Below are positions 1-11,965 of a DNA stretch of 64,000 nucleotides, piece by piece. Position numbers and translations under genes: made by a program. Below the pieces are notes generated by a model. The model had not been told where the DNA came from. It searched no databases and saw only the letters and a list, made by a program, of their open reading frames with translations. Numbering within the stretch: the first letter of the stretch is position 1; each line of letters begins with the position of its first letter. The stretch is from Selenia dentaria (taxonomy: Eukaryota > Arthropoda > Insecta > Lepidoptera > Geometridae), in contig OU862886.1 of NCBI GenBank assembly GCA_917880725.1, positions 255,501 to 319,500 of the forward strand. Direction: 5' to 3'.

Positions 1-652
1 GTATGTGTATATGTGTGCGATAGTAATCAGTCGCGCGATGTGGCCGAGCGCATCGCGAGGGCTCCCGCCACACGTGACGCGACGCGATCATCGCGATTCT
101 TGATACTTGCCATGCGAACTATTACGGTATCGTCGACGTATCGTGCGCTACCGTGCCGTAGGTCAGGACTCACTGAATGTCAACGGTTTCTCAATTTGAC
201 TAATGAGTTTAATGCGATGCTAGCTCAGAGATGGTGAATGTCAGCCACCAATCAGGCGGCCGCCAGTTCATGCCCTGCCTCGAACTTCAGTAAGAAGGCA
301 ACAACGTGGTGAAATCCACAGCATGTTTTAGAACAGTTTATTATACCTGCCTGATCAGCTAGGTATCGTCGACTACAAACCTATCACAAAGCAAACAACG
401 GTGTAACACAGCACCTGTTCGTAAGAGGCAGTTGCTTTCTAGACTTAGGCTCAAACTACCAGCCGGATCATCCCTGACCACATATGAGAGTACTCACACG
501 CCAGCCTGTCTATTAAAAAACCATTTATTGAAAAACTATTGAAGTGACATTTCCAGACACCTGTGCTCCCGGAGCCAAGTAACCGAGACATGAATACGTA
601 TCGAAGATAAGAGCTTACCGATGTAAAGCCGTGTTAATGGTAACGTTTGATC

Positions 653-691
653 CGGCGGCGGGCGGGCGGGGCGCGGGCGGGGGCGGGGGGC
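653..691 (+). promoter_or_regulatory. G-rich tract, GC-box or G-quadruplex capable
   Basis: More than four runs of three or more G separated by single C or GC form a compact tract. It could fold as a G-quadruplex or bind Sp1/KLF-type factors. A good minus-strand splice donor (GTAAGC) lies about 40 bases to its left, so it could mark a minus-strand 5' untranslated exon. That is inference only. Confidence 0.3.
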
Positions 692-1176
692 GCTAGACAA
701 AGCCTGTATTGTACTCGCGTTCGCTTTAATTTGTTATCTTAATTTATTAATCGGCAAAGGTCATTCACCGCTACCGATGCTTCACTTGATATTCTTGTTA
801 CGAAAAATATTGGTGAAAGCTTTTCTTTGTAACCTTTTTACTCTAAGCTACAAGACGATAGTACGAGTACCATAACTGCATTCGATTTTACATCGTCTAT
901 CAGGTTATGTTTTTTTTGTTGGTATTACATTTGAGCCGTCTCGTCTATATGTGTATAACATAAACAAGTAGGACCCGAACAACTTGTATGGTATTGCAGG
1001 CACGTGTTGTCCAAGGTTATAGTTTAAAAATAGTTTCCTTCTTACTCGTATTTAACTGCAATGATTTAAATTACGTCAAAAAACATATTTTCTCAGCATT
1101 GTTAAATGCAATACGCTGGGATATGTGAAATGTTAACAAAATAGATATAATATAGACAGTAATATCTAAACTCTAT

Positions 1177-1211
1177 CTCAAAATAAGAAATAGTTACTTT
1201 CTTATTTTGAG
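1177..1211. repeat. Perfect inverted repeat, 14-base arms
   Basis: Arms CTCAAAATAAGAAA (1177-1190) and its exact reverse complement (1198-1211) flank a 7-base loop. The arms are AT-rich. It may be a MITE end or a chance hairpin. Confidence 0.6.
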
Positions 1212-1644
1212 TGAGAAAAGTGGAAATCAGTTTAGAATAATATTAACTTGTAAATACTGGATCACATTCCATTGTTGTAAATAAAATGGTTTATGAGTGA
1301 GTGTTTGTTCATCGCGTTGCATACATGTTAGTTTCTATAGAAGCCGGTTTATTTCTATATATTCATCAAAAGTTACGGTGTATTTTCATTATTGTTTAAA
1401 AACTTACTAACTGGAGGACTCTTACTAAGCTTATAGATTACTAAATTGTCTCGTCTCACGGAAGTCCACCGAACGAAGCGCACTCATAGTCAACTCAACT
1501 CGACTCGACCGCGCGAAAGCGGCGAGAGGAGAGACGTTAACGAATATACACGTTCGTCCGAGAGACCGCACTACTGAATACGACTACGATTCGCTCTCAC
1601 TGCACTGCACATCACAAACAAACACCACTGCTGCACACTGCACT

Positions 1645-1704
1645 TTACTTCTTGGCTGCGGATGCCTTCTTGCCGGCGGCGGCTTTCTTGGTCGGGGTAG
1701 CGGC
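1645..1704 (-). pseudogene. Histone H1-like C-terminal tail fragment
   Basis: Read on the minus strand, 19 codons and a TAA stop give AATPTKKAAAGKKASAAKK. This Lys/Ala/Pro composition is typical of the end of an insect histone H1 C-terminal tail. Linker histone H1 binds nucleosomes and linker DNA through such a tail. Upstream, the similarity stops at 1704 and the DNA becomes AT-rich, with stop codons close by. There is no globular domain anywhere near, and no histone 3' stem-loop after the stop. I infer a truncated copy of an H1 gene or mRNA. A last exon is possible, since a weak acceptor (TTTAG) lies at about 1711-1715, but replication-type H1 genes have no introns. Other Lys/Ala-rich nuclear or ribosomal proteins could end similarly. 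Confidence 0.5.
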
Positions 1705-1782
1705 GATATAATCTAAATTTCGTATTGTTGTTTTCCTATTCAATGTTATTTATTTATTTAAGCAAGTCATTTAACCTTTTAG

Positions 1783-1840
1783 AACTGGCTTAATTATAAG
1801 GCAAAAAGTATGCAGCTAGTTATCAGTCTCTGTTCACAAG
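1783..1840 (+). CDS. Candidate small internal exon (weak)
   Basis: An acceptor-like 'ttaaccttttag' ends at 1782 and a strong donor (CACAAG, then GTGAGTGAG) starts at 1841. The 58 bases between them are open in one frame: NWLNYKAKS followed by MQLVISLCSQ, with the ATG at 1810. The exon ends after one base of a codon. I recognise no protein in it. The pairing of signals could be chance in a window this long. The end phase fits the terminal-exon candidate at 16071, but that is not evidence of a link. Confidence 0.2.
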
Positions 1841-2175
1841 GTGAGTGAGACAGCGCTTTACATTTATCTGCATTATCTAGTAATAAAGTTCTCGTCCATC
1901 TGCAATCTGGTTGCGGAGCAAAACATGTTCCAGTAAGTATCAAAGTCGAACGGCGTTTATTGGATTGCTCGGATAACATGCCGCCGGCGCGCGACATCTC
2001 ATGCCGCCGCATACGGGGCTGCTTCAACCCGAAACCAAACTAAACTCATGATTTATGTAAATACGGTCATGTTGAATAGCGTCTTTTTATATAATAGATA
2101 AACTAGAGTTAGGCCTATACCTCACTCAATGGTCGGTGACCTTGCGGTCTGAAGGTGGTATCTTACTGGACCTAG

Positions 2176-2418
2176 AATATGAATAATATGGGACAACATC
2201 CACACAAAGTCTTCAGGTCTAACCAGGTCAATCTAACTAGGCAGAGCCTGTACTATGGTAACCTGATGACTAATATATATACTTAAATACATATACACAC
2301 CCAGACACAGTTTAAACAGACATGTTCATGCACACAAATGTTTGACCTGTCCAGGGATCGAAGCCGGGACCAGCGGCTCAGAAGGCAGTGATCTACCAAC
2401 TGCACCAACCGGCCCGTC
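2176..2418 (-). mobile_element. tRNA-derived SINE, copy 1
   Basis: On the minus strand the 5' head starts GACGGGCCGG and has a pol III A box (TGGTGCAGTTGG) and B box (GCTTCGATCCC) at tRNA-like spacing. The rest ends near 2176, with a body shared with the second copy at 13018-13175 (ATCAGGTTACCATAGTACAG, then TGTGGATGTTGTCCCATAT). This is the classic short interspersed element layout, copied by a LINE's reverse transcriptase. It does not encode protein. The head and body are well preserved. I did not find a clean target-site duplication. Confidence 0.75.
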
Positions 2419-2543
2419 ATTGGAGACTGGCTCTTAACGACAGCTGCCAGAACACACCGTTAAGGGCTTTGTGATAAATGTTCAATCGCGGGGGTTGTAG
2501 CTTAGATATATATCTAACATAGACTGACTCCAGAAAGTGTCCT

Positions 2544-3565
2544 TTTTTACGGTGTTTCTCCGGACGCCCTAATGTCAGGGCAACGAGAACGCTCTGCAAT
2601 CGTTCGCGGCCCCGGCGGAGTTGGCCCTCCCACGAAGACGGGGGTCTTCGTGGTTCGTCTTCCCGGTGAGATGAAGCAGGAATCACTCCACCCCACATTC
2701 TTGAGAGGCACGCGGAAACACCGCGCGCGCCATCTCGAGGTCTTTAAAAGGTGACGGACACCCCCGTATCCATCACCGGGACCTCTGTTATGAGGGATGG
2801 AGGAGGGCTTGGTACGCCCTCCTCCTACGCCCGGCTCTCCGAGTGCGGATCGGAAGAGTAGAGGAAATCTCTCTTTCCCTCTCCGCAGCCTCCTTCTGCG
2901 ACACGACCTGTTCGCAGAATTCTAGCCCCGCGTTCCACGACCTGTCACTCTCCAACATGGCTTTAACCAATGATGGAAGCGAAAGGTCATCCCCCACCAC
3001 TGCGACGAGGTCACGACGCTCGCTCTCCCAAGCTGGGCACTCCTCGAGCGCCGTATCCTCATCACAGCTGCAACAATGGCACTCTGGTGTCGGTTCCCTT
3101 CCAGCGATGCGACACAGGTACTTCCCAAAGCACCCGTAAGGACTTGCACCAACCGGAAGGTTAGTGTCCTGTGTTCCCTGTCCAACCAATCCTGGAGGAC
3201 GGGTCGGACAGCCTCAACAGTCTTGTGGCCAGCCCTCAAACTTCAAACTTCAAACTTCAAGCCCTAGGTTGGGCAAGCCGCTCCCGCCACTTCGCTATAA
3301 GGTACTGTTGAGCGTGGAATTTCAACGCCTGCACCTCTCTTGGCGGAGGGATCCCCCCTCGGATTAGGTGCTGCGAGCGCCACTCGTACACACACGCGTA
3401 GACTTCAGCCTCCAAATCTCAGGGGGGAGACCCCGCCAGTACACACGCCGCCTCGTAGGAGGTGGTGCGGTACACACGTATGACCCCGACGGCCATCACT
3501 CTCTGAGATCTCCTCAACAGAGCTATGGTTGACTCCGTCAGAGCATCCACCCAAATAGGAGCCCC
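2544..3565 (-). mobile_element. 5'-truncated R1-clade non-LTR retrotransposon
   Basis: The copy is flanked by an exact 16-base target-site duplication, CTCCAGAAAGTGTCCT, at 2528-2543 and 3566-3581, and ends in a short A run at 2544. On the minus strand it encodes the C-terminal part of an R1-type polymerase. First comes APIWVDALTESTIALLRR, then a stretch reading VIRVYRTTSYEAACVLAGSPP in two overlapping parts, then DLEAEVYACVYEWRSQHL, and last the Cys/His knuckle region (GCFGKYLCRIAGREPTPECH, then CDEDTALEECPAW). Canonical R1-clade proteins have this knuckle after the reverse transcriptase domain. The frame shifts after SPP and there are stops, for example after AQPRA, so it is dead. The endonuclease and most of the reverse transcriptase are missing, as expected from incomplete reverse transcription. 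2544-2787 is 3' untranslated sequence. Confidence 0.85.
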
Positions 3566-3599
3566 TCCAGAAAGTGTCCTATACCAACATTGTGATACA

Positions 3600-3716
3600 G
3601 GGCACAGAGCTAGGGACTCTAGTGAATTGGTGGATCCCCAAACACTTAAACCCTAGGTAGGGATCGATGCCGGAGCCGTCTGAATGGTGACTCCCGAACT
3701 ATCAGTTCACTAGGTA
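3600..3716 (-). mobile_element. Possible second tRNA-derived SINE head (degenerate)
   Basis: On the minus strand, the sequence from 3716 downward aligns by eye with the head of the SINE at 2176-2418: an A-box-like TAGTGAACTGATAG, then a B-box-like GCATCGATCCC. The downstream part does not match. It could be a diverged SINE of another subfamily. Confidence 0.3.
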
Positions 3717-3719
3717 AGT

Positions 3720-4765
3720 ATATACGTGTTATTGCATGTGTTGTACAATTTGACTAATAATAAAACAGCGAAAGATTCTGCGAATTGTTTGAGCATGTAT
3801 GTTTGTTATTCATTTATTTACGTTTAAATGATACACCAGATTTGGACAAAATTAAGAATGGAGACAGTAATATACCCAAAGTAAAATAAACGTAGCCTAT
3901 AGTATTCCATGCGAGTGTAGGAAAATATAGAGCTTGTATTATTTAAATATATTTCTTTTTGATAAAATTTAATGAGTGGATTTTCATGTTCCCACGACCA
4001 ATAGAACTTATTATAATAATTAATTTGAATACCGCAGCCGCATACCGGGTGACGTAGCGCGGGCGCGGGCGGTGCGGCGCGGGCGCGGAGGAACTTTGAG
4101 AAACTGTTAACAATATGCTACTTTCTTGTGTACACAGAGCTCCGATGCTCTCTGTGTGTGTTTTGCACAGCCTCAGTGTGTAGGTGTGTGTGGTCGCGTT
4201 CTAACTCACATCTCAGTTGAACAAACAAATATAATACAACTGCTTGAACACAGGACCATGTGTGGAGCATAATCTCAAATATGCTAATGGTCAACCTTGG
4301 TGTTAGGTTTTGACATATCACCTCCGACGTAAACTAACGTCCCGCGGGACCAACAACTTACAACATCACCTCTGTAGCATATGTGCTCTATAATAAGTTA
4401 GAAGAGTGAAAGTGTCAGTTAAGAATAAGTTTGATAAACACCATTTCCAAATACAACTCAGGGTAAGTGAACACATTCTCCAGTAGATACTTTACTAGAG
4501 TATTCACGCATAGTTATGTATTAAAACTTGCGGAAGAAAAAAAAAAAAATCTTATTTTAGTGTAAATATTACCTTTTTAACCCATTTTTATAATACATAT
4601 ACTAGCGACTGGTGCGCCCTTGTTCGCGTAGTAGGCTCGGCTTTCGGCCTCGCCATAACCTCCCGTATTTTCTTAGTTTTCTTTTCATAAGAACTTTCTC
4701 TTCACATTAATTAACACAACAGAAAAAGAATAAGTAAAATTCCTCGTTCATTTTATACCATATAG
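3720..4765. other. Non-coding stretch
   Basis: No gene seen. It contains a short CpG-rich patch around 4050-4090 and an A run near 4540-4550. Short open frames here have no supporting splice sites or recognisable motifs. Confidence 0.5.
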
Positions 4766-4799
4766 TAATCTATCTATATTATATTATATAGATAGATTA
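4766..4799. repeat. Perfect inverted repeat, 14-base arms
   Basis: TAATCTATCTATAT at 4766-4779 is followed after 6 bases by its exact reverse complement at 4786-4799. The hairpin is AT-only apart from a GATA motif in each arm. Confidence 0.65.
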
Positions 4800-4944
4800 T
4801 GTTTTGTAAAGCACTAGTGCCTTCTTGACATCCGAGTGCAACAATTGGTAGCAGATATCTGACATGGCTATTAAGATTTAAATCCAGTCAAATGATGTGA
4901 TATGTATTTATTTATTTTAATAAATAAATAATTAATATTTTTTA

Positions 4945-5235
4945 TGCCAAAACATGGAACCGACTTCGATGCCTAAAAATATTTTTTCACCCATTTTAGT
5001 GACCCTTGCTACTAACGGGATTGATTGTCATTCACCGCCAATAAAGATATAATCAATTTACGCGAAATACTTTTTTCACTTTTTCAGTTATTGGATTGTA
5101 ACTGAAAAACCATTAAAACGAATTTGATGAAATTTTAATAAGACCCTCGTGAAAGTATATATCTACCAAAAAAAAAAGGATTTACAAAATCGAACTACTC
5201 TATAAAAAGTTATGCTCTATATACTTGAGAACCTC
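4945..5235. repeat. Dispersed repeat family A, copy 1
   Basis: The stretch shares order and wording with 21825-22060: 'ttttagtgacccttgc', 'gattgtcattcaccg', 'caataa.gatat', 'aatttgatgaaatttta' and 'gtgaaagtata'. I recall this text from many lepidopteran genomic sequences. No coding part is visible, so it is probably a non-autonomous transposon or an untranslated end of one. Confidence 0.6.
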
Positions 5236-5239
5236 CTCA

Positions 5240-7316
5240 CTTTTTTTAGAACTCGGTTGATAAGCTGAAAAGCGAATAAGGTCAAGTTTAAAGAATTAAA
5301 TAAAGACATCTAGAACGCTCATAATACCAATAATGACTATGATGGACTTTATAAGATACGCTCTTATCGTAGAGTAAACACCCCCGAGAGTGAGGACGCA
5401 CAACCGGACCAAACCAACTATGACATCCAGTAAATACCTAGAATCGCTGATCTGTATTTACGTGTGCTTAAATTGTGCAATTATTACCGTGCCGCCCACA
5501 TCTATGAGTTAGACAGTTACAACAATTTTAGAATTAGAATGCATTTACTTATCTTTTGGTATTTTTTTTTCAAACGTAACCACTAAAGCGGGTTGCATGA
5601 CATTTATAACGTTACCGGCAATACCGGCCCGTAATATGATCTTGACGCTAATAAAAGCTTCGTTCGTATTAGAAGGCAACGCGTTGATGTCTTTTGTTAG
5701 TGCGGCGATGCGTAGGAGCACTTAGTAGCGCTAGTTGGATCTAGATAGCGCTGTGCTGCTTGCACACACATACACGCACTCCTTCTCACACACAGATGCG
5801 TTCTCCAGATTCGCTCAACCTCACAGAGATGCAGGATTTTTCCGCACGGCGCAATTTTGCACCAAAAATGTACACAGGAACATTTAAAATATGATAAAGG
5901 ATCTATACCTAAGAGTGTAACCGTGCAATATTGGTTCACTCGTATTTATTATTGCGTAAGTTTGTGTGTTTGGTTCCTATGCAGGTCACAACGACGAACT
6001 GATACGAATGTGGTTTGGAATGAATATAACTTGTATCTAGAGTTAAAGCAAATATTGTGTGCGCCGGAAACATGTTCCGTGAGAGGGCTGCGGGATGCAG
6101 TCCACAGTCACACTTGTGGGCGAGGTCAGTTGTATCCCATGTCAAACATTAGTTCCCTAGAAATTGCAATAGGATTACTTTATTCCACGTAAACAAAGTT
6201 ACGAGCATATATCAGTAACCTGTAATGCAGAACAGAATGGCGTTAAAAGATTTCACCGATGACACCTCTATGAAGGTTAATGTCCGTTTGGAAGATGCAT
6301 GGATGGATGCTTGCCTTCATGACAATTAAACAGACATAGCTGAACTTATTAACAGCGGTATGAAATGACTAGAATAATACGTAATATGCTATTTTATATG
6401 CGGTATAGATGTGTGTGTGGGAGTCATTGAGAGTGCGGACCGAATTACCGTAGGCGTAGGTATAAAAGTTCTTACAAATGTCATACTCGTTTTATACATG
6501 CGAAAGACATATTTGTCAGGCGTGCGACCATTTAAACGATATGATAACGATTTCAATAACACATTCGACTAAATCTATATAAAGACTATTTTGTTTATTC
6601 TACAATGGACCCAAGAGATAATGTAGTTTATGCTTCACAGACGCAGTAGCAGGCTGTAGTAGGTAGTCAAAAATAAATACGTTAGAACAAGTACCAGCGT
6701 TATCATACAACTACACTAGTATACCTCACTAATTGTCGTTATTAATTATCGCTAAACTTGTCACGAAACAAGTACCAGCCGCTATATGCTGCGTTTACAA
6801 TATGTTTAAACATATTTGTCTATGTGCAAACTAAGGCTTCATGCGATGTACGGTGGTATCAACATTTCGGCATGGTGCTACCGGTTACATGAGAATATTA
6901 TAAAGTCAACAAAGGGCGATATGCCGCATTGTGCTACCAAACCAAATGGTGTTGCATGTTTGTGCAAATGATTGCAGCAGTGGTGCAGAGAGCGAAGCAT
7001 CACCGCCGTGTACAGCGCTCCGGCGTGTGAATGATGGCAGTAATGTAGAGTCGCTCCGGGAGTGCCGGGTTGCCGCGGCGTCGGTGCTTGGCTCTACCGC
7101 CGCCGCCGGCCGTGGGGACTCTACCAGTTAATTAATACATGCGTGAGCGAACTCTACGCGCCCCGCCGAGCGCCGAGCCATGCTGCTTCGTAATGCACTC
7201 TAAGTATTTAGTTTTTTTAAATATACACAAATACCGTCGACAAGTGCAAATACGTAGGTACCAATTGCAACAAAGTGGTTGGACTCTACAATAAAAGTTA
7301 ATAAAGCATGTGTGCC

Positions 7317-7320
<4 letters not shown>
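5240..7320. other. Non-coding stretch
   Basis: No gene seen. 6799-6816 is an 18-base perfect palindrome centred on GTTTAAAC. 7000-7200 is locally GC-rich on an AT-rich background. Open frames at 5857-6192 and 6931-7131 lack any recognisable motif or splice context and look like chance. Confidence 0.45.

Positions 7321-7322
<2 letters not shown>

Positions 7323-7355
<33 letters not shown>
7323..7355. repeat. (AT)n microsatellite with (CA)n tail
   Basis: About 16 uninterrupted AT units are followed by a short 'cacccacacacaca' tract. This is a likely polymorphic length marker. Confidence 0.95.
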
Positions 7356-7358
<3 letters not shown>

Positions 7359-9474
7359 CCACACACACAAATTTCCCATTTTTGATAGAAATTAGAGTGA
7401 AGCGTCATTCATGGTCGTTTTATGTTTGAATGTAGCGCCAACGTGCTGCCATCTCTTATTGTTTGGTAGAACTTTATCTCACTGGAATCAATATAATATT
7501 TCTGTTAAACAACTTTGTTTAAATAAGTAATTTTTTATTTTATTTTTTATTAAAGTATTTATATTATATTAAGGGGGCTTAATCGCGTAAAAAATTTATT
7601 TATTTACCTCAACGTTTCGATCAAGTTACATTGATTGTGGTCACGAGCGAACTGAAGAGTCGGTGTCATCGTCTCGAAGTATGGAGATATTTTTAAGACT
7701 GGTAGTGTAGTTTAAAATTCTGATTGGAAACGGTAAGTGTGACACCGGCGAGCCGCGCGAGTTGCTCAACTTAAATGATTCCACACATACCATACACAGT
7801 TTAAGTCCTTGGCAAATTTGTTATAAAACGTATGGTAGTTGTTTCAAACTCCACAGAGCCTCATCATACGAATGTGTTATAAAAATATTTATGTCCCATC
7901 TTATTATGATTATAAAATGGTGAACTGACTGACGCAAGATATGAATGCATAGCGCAACTCGTTGGACTTAGACACTTGATTTTTTCCCCATAGATTTTCA
8001 TACACTGCAGGCATCTACTAAGGATGGATATTTCACCCCTAAGGGCACATATTTTATTTCCGTGGCTTTGTATCCCATAGAACAAACGAGCAAAACCACT
8101 ACAGAGTAAGCTACTTTATTAGTTATTATATTTCTAAGATGTGTAGTATTTCGTCAAGTCTTAAATAAAACAAATAAATGTGAGTTTTCACACTAAAAAA
8201 CATTACAAGAGTCTAAAATACGTGACTGTCGTAATAATAGTTTTCCATAAAGGCAAATTTTAATTTTAACGCAGTGCGTAGTACATTGGCAGGTTGTATC
8301 TTCCCGGTTGATCTTACAGCGTTGTGTAAAGAGCCGACGACAGCGTCGCCAGCGGTTACTTCAAGTGTCAAATAAAATAATTGTAGTTGTACGCACGCGA
8401 CTGTTGCATCTCTACATTACGGCACACCCACGCGTACGACAGAGAGAGATGATTATATCTTATAATTGGCTTTAAAGCTCCAAGAATTCTCAGTTTCAGC
8501 TTTGTAATATATTACATAAACACATACTGCTAATAGTCTAATCAAAACTGTTTGCGAGTTTGCCAATGTTCAAAATAACAGTCTCAAACCTGTATCCAAT
8601 AATGTTATCTGGTTCGATGCTTTAGCCGACTAAAGATGCAAATCAGAAGAAGCAGGATGTTGGCAAGAGAGTCTCGTCCGGCTAGAGAGTGTAGGTATGA
8701 GTCGTGTTCAAGACCATTCGTTTTCAGTCTTACTTGAAGGAGGTTGGTTTTTACTTGACGTTTATTTATCTTCGTTTTCATTTTCAAACCATTTGTTCAA
8801 GCGCAAGCATATACTCAAAAAATTAATATGCCTCACTCTAAATAAAATCTAGCTAATAAGACACAAAACGATAATAAAGTCAAACGATTTAAAAAACTTA
8901 TTCAAATATAATATCGCATGTTACACGTTAACTTACTTCAAGTTGGAAAGAAGAGATTCGGTTGCAGAGTTACAAAAAACCAACTGAATTCTCCAATGAA
9001 CATTGAAGCGTTGCTTTGTGCTGCGACGAGCGCGCCGCGAGAGACGCTTTGAATAAACATGTAGCATTCCTTTAATTAATTGTAATAGGAAAGTGCATAT
9101 TCATGTGTAGGTAGTTAGTACAGACGACCATTCGTGTTGCTCGCCTAACATTCATAATTAGAATCTATAATCCGGTATGAATTGAATCATCCCAATCAGA
9201 GAACGCGCGCACTGCGAGTGAAGCCGGGGCACGCCGCCGGTTCGTATTCTTGTTTATACTGATGCCGGGTTACGGCTAACTAGTCGATTGTGAGCGCGCC
9301 GTCGGTAATGGCGTCTGTCTGTTTGTTCGTCACTGTGTTTAATTAGTGGGTAGTGTGTGTCGCGGCGAATGAAGACGCCTACAACGCGCGTGTATAATCG
9401 ACGTACACACATAAACAATATTAAACCAATAAAATAAGAACTGTATTTACATGCTAATAGAGTTGTATGTGCAT
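7356..9474. other. Non-coding stretch with one possible old repeat
   Basis: 7595-7690 ('acctcaacgtttcgatcaagttacattga', read in parts, and 'gtggtcacgagcg') resembles a dispersed repeat I recall from lepidopterans, but I see no second copy here. 9180-9380 is locally CpG-rich. No gene is supported. Confidence 0.4.
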
Positions 9475-9498
9475 TAAGTAGTACTCATGTACTACTTA
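9475..9498. repeat. Perfect hairpin, 10-base arms
   Basis: TAAGTAGTAC (9475-9484) and GTACTACTTA (9489-9498) are separated by a 4-base loop, tcat. Confidence 0.55.
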
Positions 9499-9499
9499 T

Positions 9500-10447
9500 T
9501 TACAATAATAGGAGAAACGATTGTGTAGCGAAACAATGGCGATTTGAATGCGCGCTGCCGCAGACGTTAATTACGAGAACGGGTTGATTTGACACGTGTC
9601 GATGGAAACCGGACGATACAGAAAATAAAATTAATAAATAAAACCATCTATGACACTTCCCAAGATAGCTCCCACTAATGTATATATTTTCAACACAATT
9701 TGTGTTCCTTTTGTCGGTGTTTGTTCACCGCGTACTCTTTGTCTGCCTGAATAAATCCAACAACACTGCCAATGGCTTGGCTAACCTGTAAAACCACCTC
9801 CATACAAAGCTAGATTAATCTCATTTTGTATATTGATTATTTACAAATAGCTTAGCTCCTTTGCCAGAGTCCCTAAATCATCTGGTTAAAAAATTACAGA
9901 CGGGATCAATAATTAGTCGTTCTTCAGAAGCAAGAACATTCAAACGTTTTAGAGATGGAACAGCACTCCAACAAGACCAACCTTGTGCAATCCAATTCAT
10001 CAACTGTTCTGATGAGAAGTACTGTCTTGCCTTTCCAAATATCCAGCTTCCTGTCTGCTATTTGAGCTTTAGATTCTATATAGAAGCCAAAATTCAGTGT
10101 CGAAGACTAAATAATTCCTAAATGCTCAAGCCAGCCAGCGGAGCCAGGTGAAATTGAATCAAGTGTAGCAAAAGTGGCATAGTCTACCTAGGTACAAATT
10201 GTATAGGGAGGTATCTACATTCGGGATTTCCTATCGATTACGAGAGACATTTAACATGCAGAGTAACAAACATACACCTTCACTGTCCCACTAATGAGCT
10301 TTCACATTTTTAAATACAGGGATTTAATCAAATGCCACCCTTAGAACACATTTATAATATCAGTGTGATAAACAAATGTAACCCACTTTTAAACAAATCA
10401 ATATCACAGTGCACACTCATAATGCGGAGTTATGAAAATTTAACGAA
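9500..10447. other. Non-coding stretch
   Basis: No gene supported. An 86-codon frame at 9861-10121 starts with TTG and matches nothing I recognise. Confidence 0.4.
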
Positions 10448-10558
10448 TCCCTGGTATTCATTTGGGAGTGACCTTTCCTGGCGTCAGCGCTTCGTTAGCG
10501 TGCTCAAGTTAATGTATACGTCAGCTCATTTCCAGCGCGTAATGATGAATACCAGGGA
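10448..10558. mobile_element. Short MITE with 14-base terminal inverted repeats
   Basis: TCCCTGGTATTCAT at 10448-10461 and its exact reverse complement at 10545-10558 bound 111 bases with no coding capacity. The 'ctggtattcat' end is one I recall from lepidopteran genomes. I see no certain target-site duplication. Confidence 0.7.
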
Positions 10559-10559
10559 A

Positions 10560-11900
10560 ATGTCATAAATCAATAAACAATTAACTCGACTCATCGAAGT
10601 TTTTGTAGAAGGCTTTTCTAATGAGTTTTCCTTGGAAATTGCTTTGTGTGGATTATCAACGCCAATGGCCTCGCCTATACATGTAGAGCTGTTCGCTCCG
10701 CAATAACGAACCAGACCCATTCAAATTCATTATTAATTGAAAAAATACTTTTTATGAAACGGCACAACCGCAAAATATTACTTTACCAAGAAACACTTTT
10801 AAGGATAACAACTTCATATATATTAAGGGATTAAAACTTTTAGTTACTTGAATTGGCGTTTTTTATTATTTTTTTTATTAAATATATTTATTAAATATAT
10901 TTTTCTCTTGTTTTTATATAAACCTGAAAAACATAATAACTTTCAGTTTCATATACATACTAATAATTACACATTTTTTGTAACTAATGTCTGTTGGCTT
11001 TTTTGTAACCAATACATAAAAATTATTTCAACGTATCTTATTATCTTAGGTCTCAAAACGAAGTTAGAACATAACACAAATTTCATATTGGGTAATCTTG
11101 TCGGTTCACTAAGTAATATTTTGAAACGGAGAGTACAACAACACCTAAACTCTAATAAGAAATAAACTGTGTTCATGTGCTGCACCGAATCACAAATAGC
11201 TGAGACATTCTTGAAGGGGCCGGCATGATACGTTTCTTGCACACGTGCTGAGGATTCCTGTTTATTACTTTCAGAGAAATCTTAAGCTCGAGCACTGAAA
11301 CCGTCAACCGCTTGATGGTTACTCACCAACCGACTCCTGAGTATATGACACCTTCTAGAGCTCACAGTTCTGCACGATTCTGATTCTGTTAAGATGAGGT
11401 TGTTCTTACAAGAATTTTGTTATAATTTATGAGAGCTCTGGTGGCGGCGGTCTCCCAGGCGCGGGACAAGTACACAAAAACTGACGTAATTACGGTACTT
11501 ACACGAAATTAGCATAATCATACAATACATAGTGTTCGTTACGGGCAGGATGCGCTGTGCGTGTCTCACTAAACTTGTTTAAAATACTATCAATCAAAAT
11601 GTGTTGAAAATGTTTGCGTGTGTTACCGTCGCCCCCGCACCCCCGCACCCCCGCCCGCCCACTGCTACCTCACCGAGGATGATGTATACCCATTCTCTTC
11701 TTGACATATGCATCGTACCAATGTAACTGCTTGGGCACGGGCGTTTATCTCTGGATAAGATTATGGGTAATAATCTGCCACGCAGGTCCCGTGCGGATAA
11801 GGGGATATGCCATCGAGTGTTGATGGCCTAAAACAAGAAACGAAACCGAAGTCTTTACATGCACTTTGAAACTTCCGAAGAGTTCAGTTAAATATATACA
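10560..11900. other. AT-rich non-coding stretch
   Basis: 10840-11000 is strongly AT-rich and yields long chance frames rich in Phe, Tyr, Ile and Asn. A C-rich run with repeated 'ccccgcac' lies near 11630-11660. No gene seen. Confidence 0.45.
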
Positions 11901-11901
11901 A

Positions 11902-11965
11902 CTCGTGGTCACCCATCCAAGTGAGCAAGTGGAGGCCGCAGGAAGCTTCCCGCATATTTTGAGGT
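11902..11965 (-). mobile_element. Fragment of a 5S-derived SINE
   Basis: On the minus strand the stretch contains ACTTGGATGGGTGACC, the internal-control end of 5S rRNA, also present in the fuller element at 16522-16916. It is preceded by CCTGCGGCC. Only the 5S-like part is recognisable. Confidence 0.45.

Larger units (their letters stand above)
1..1640. other. Non-coding flank
   Basis: Apart from a G-rich tract and a hairpin listed separately, I see no gene here. The 74-codon frame near the left edge has no splice or codon support and looks like chance. 1450-1640 is CpG-richer and would be the 3' flank of the H1-like fragment read on the minus strand. I found no histone 3' stem-loop in it. 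Confidence 0.5.

Noticed and set aside
8936..9060. Minus-strand ATG frame running to a GTAAGT donor
   Set aside because: The frame hits TGA just before the donor, so it cannot be a coding exon as placed.
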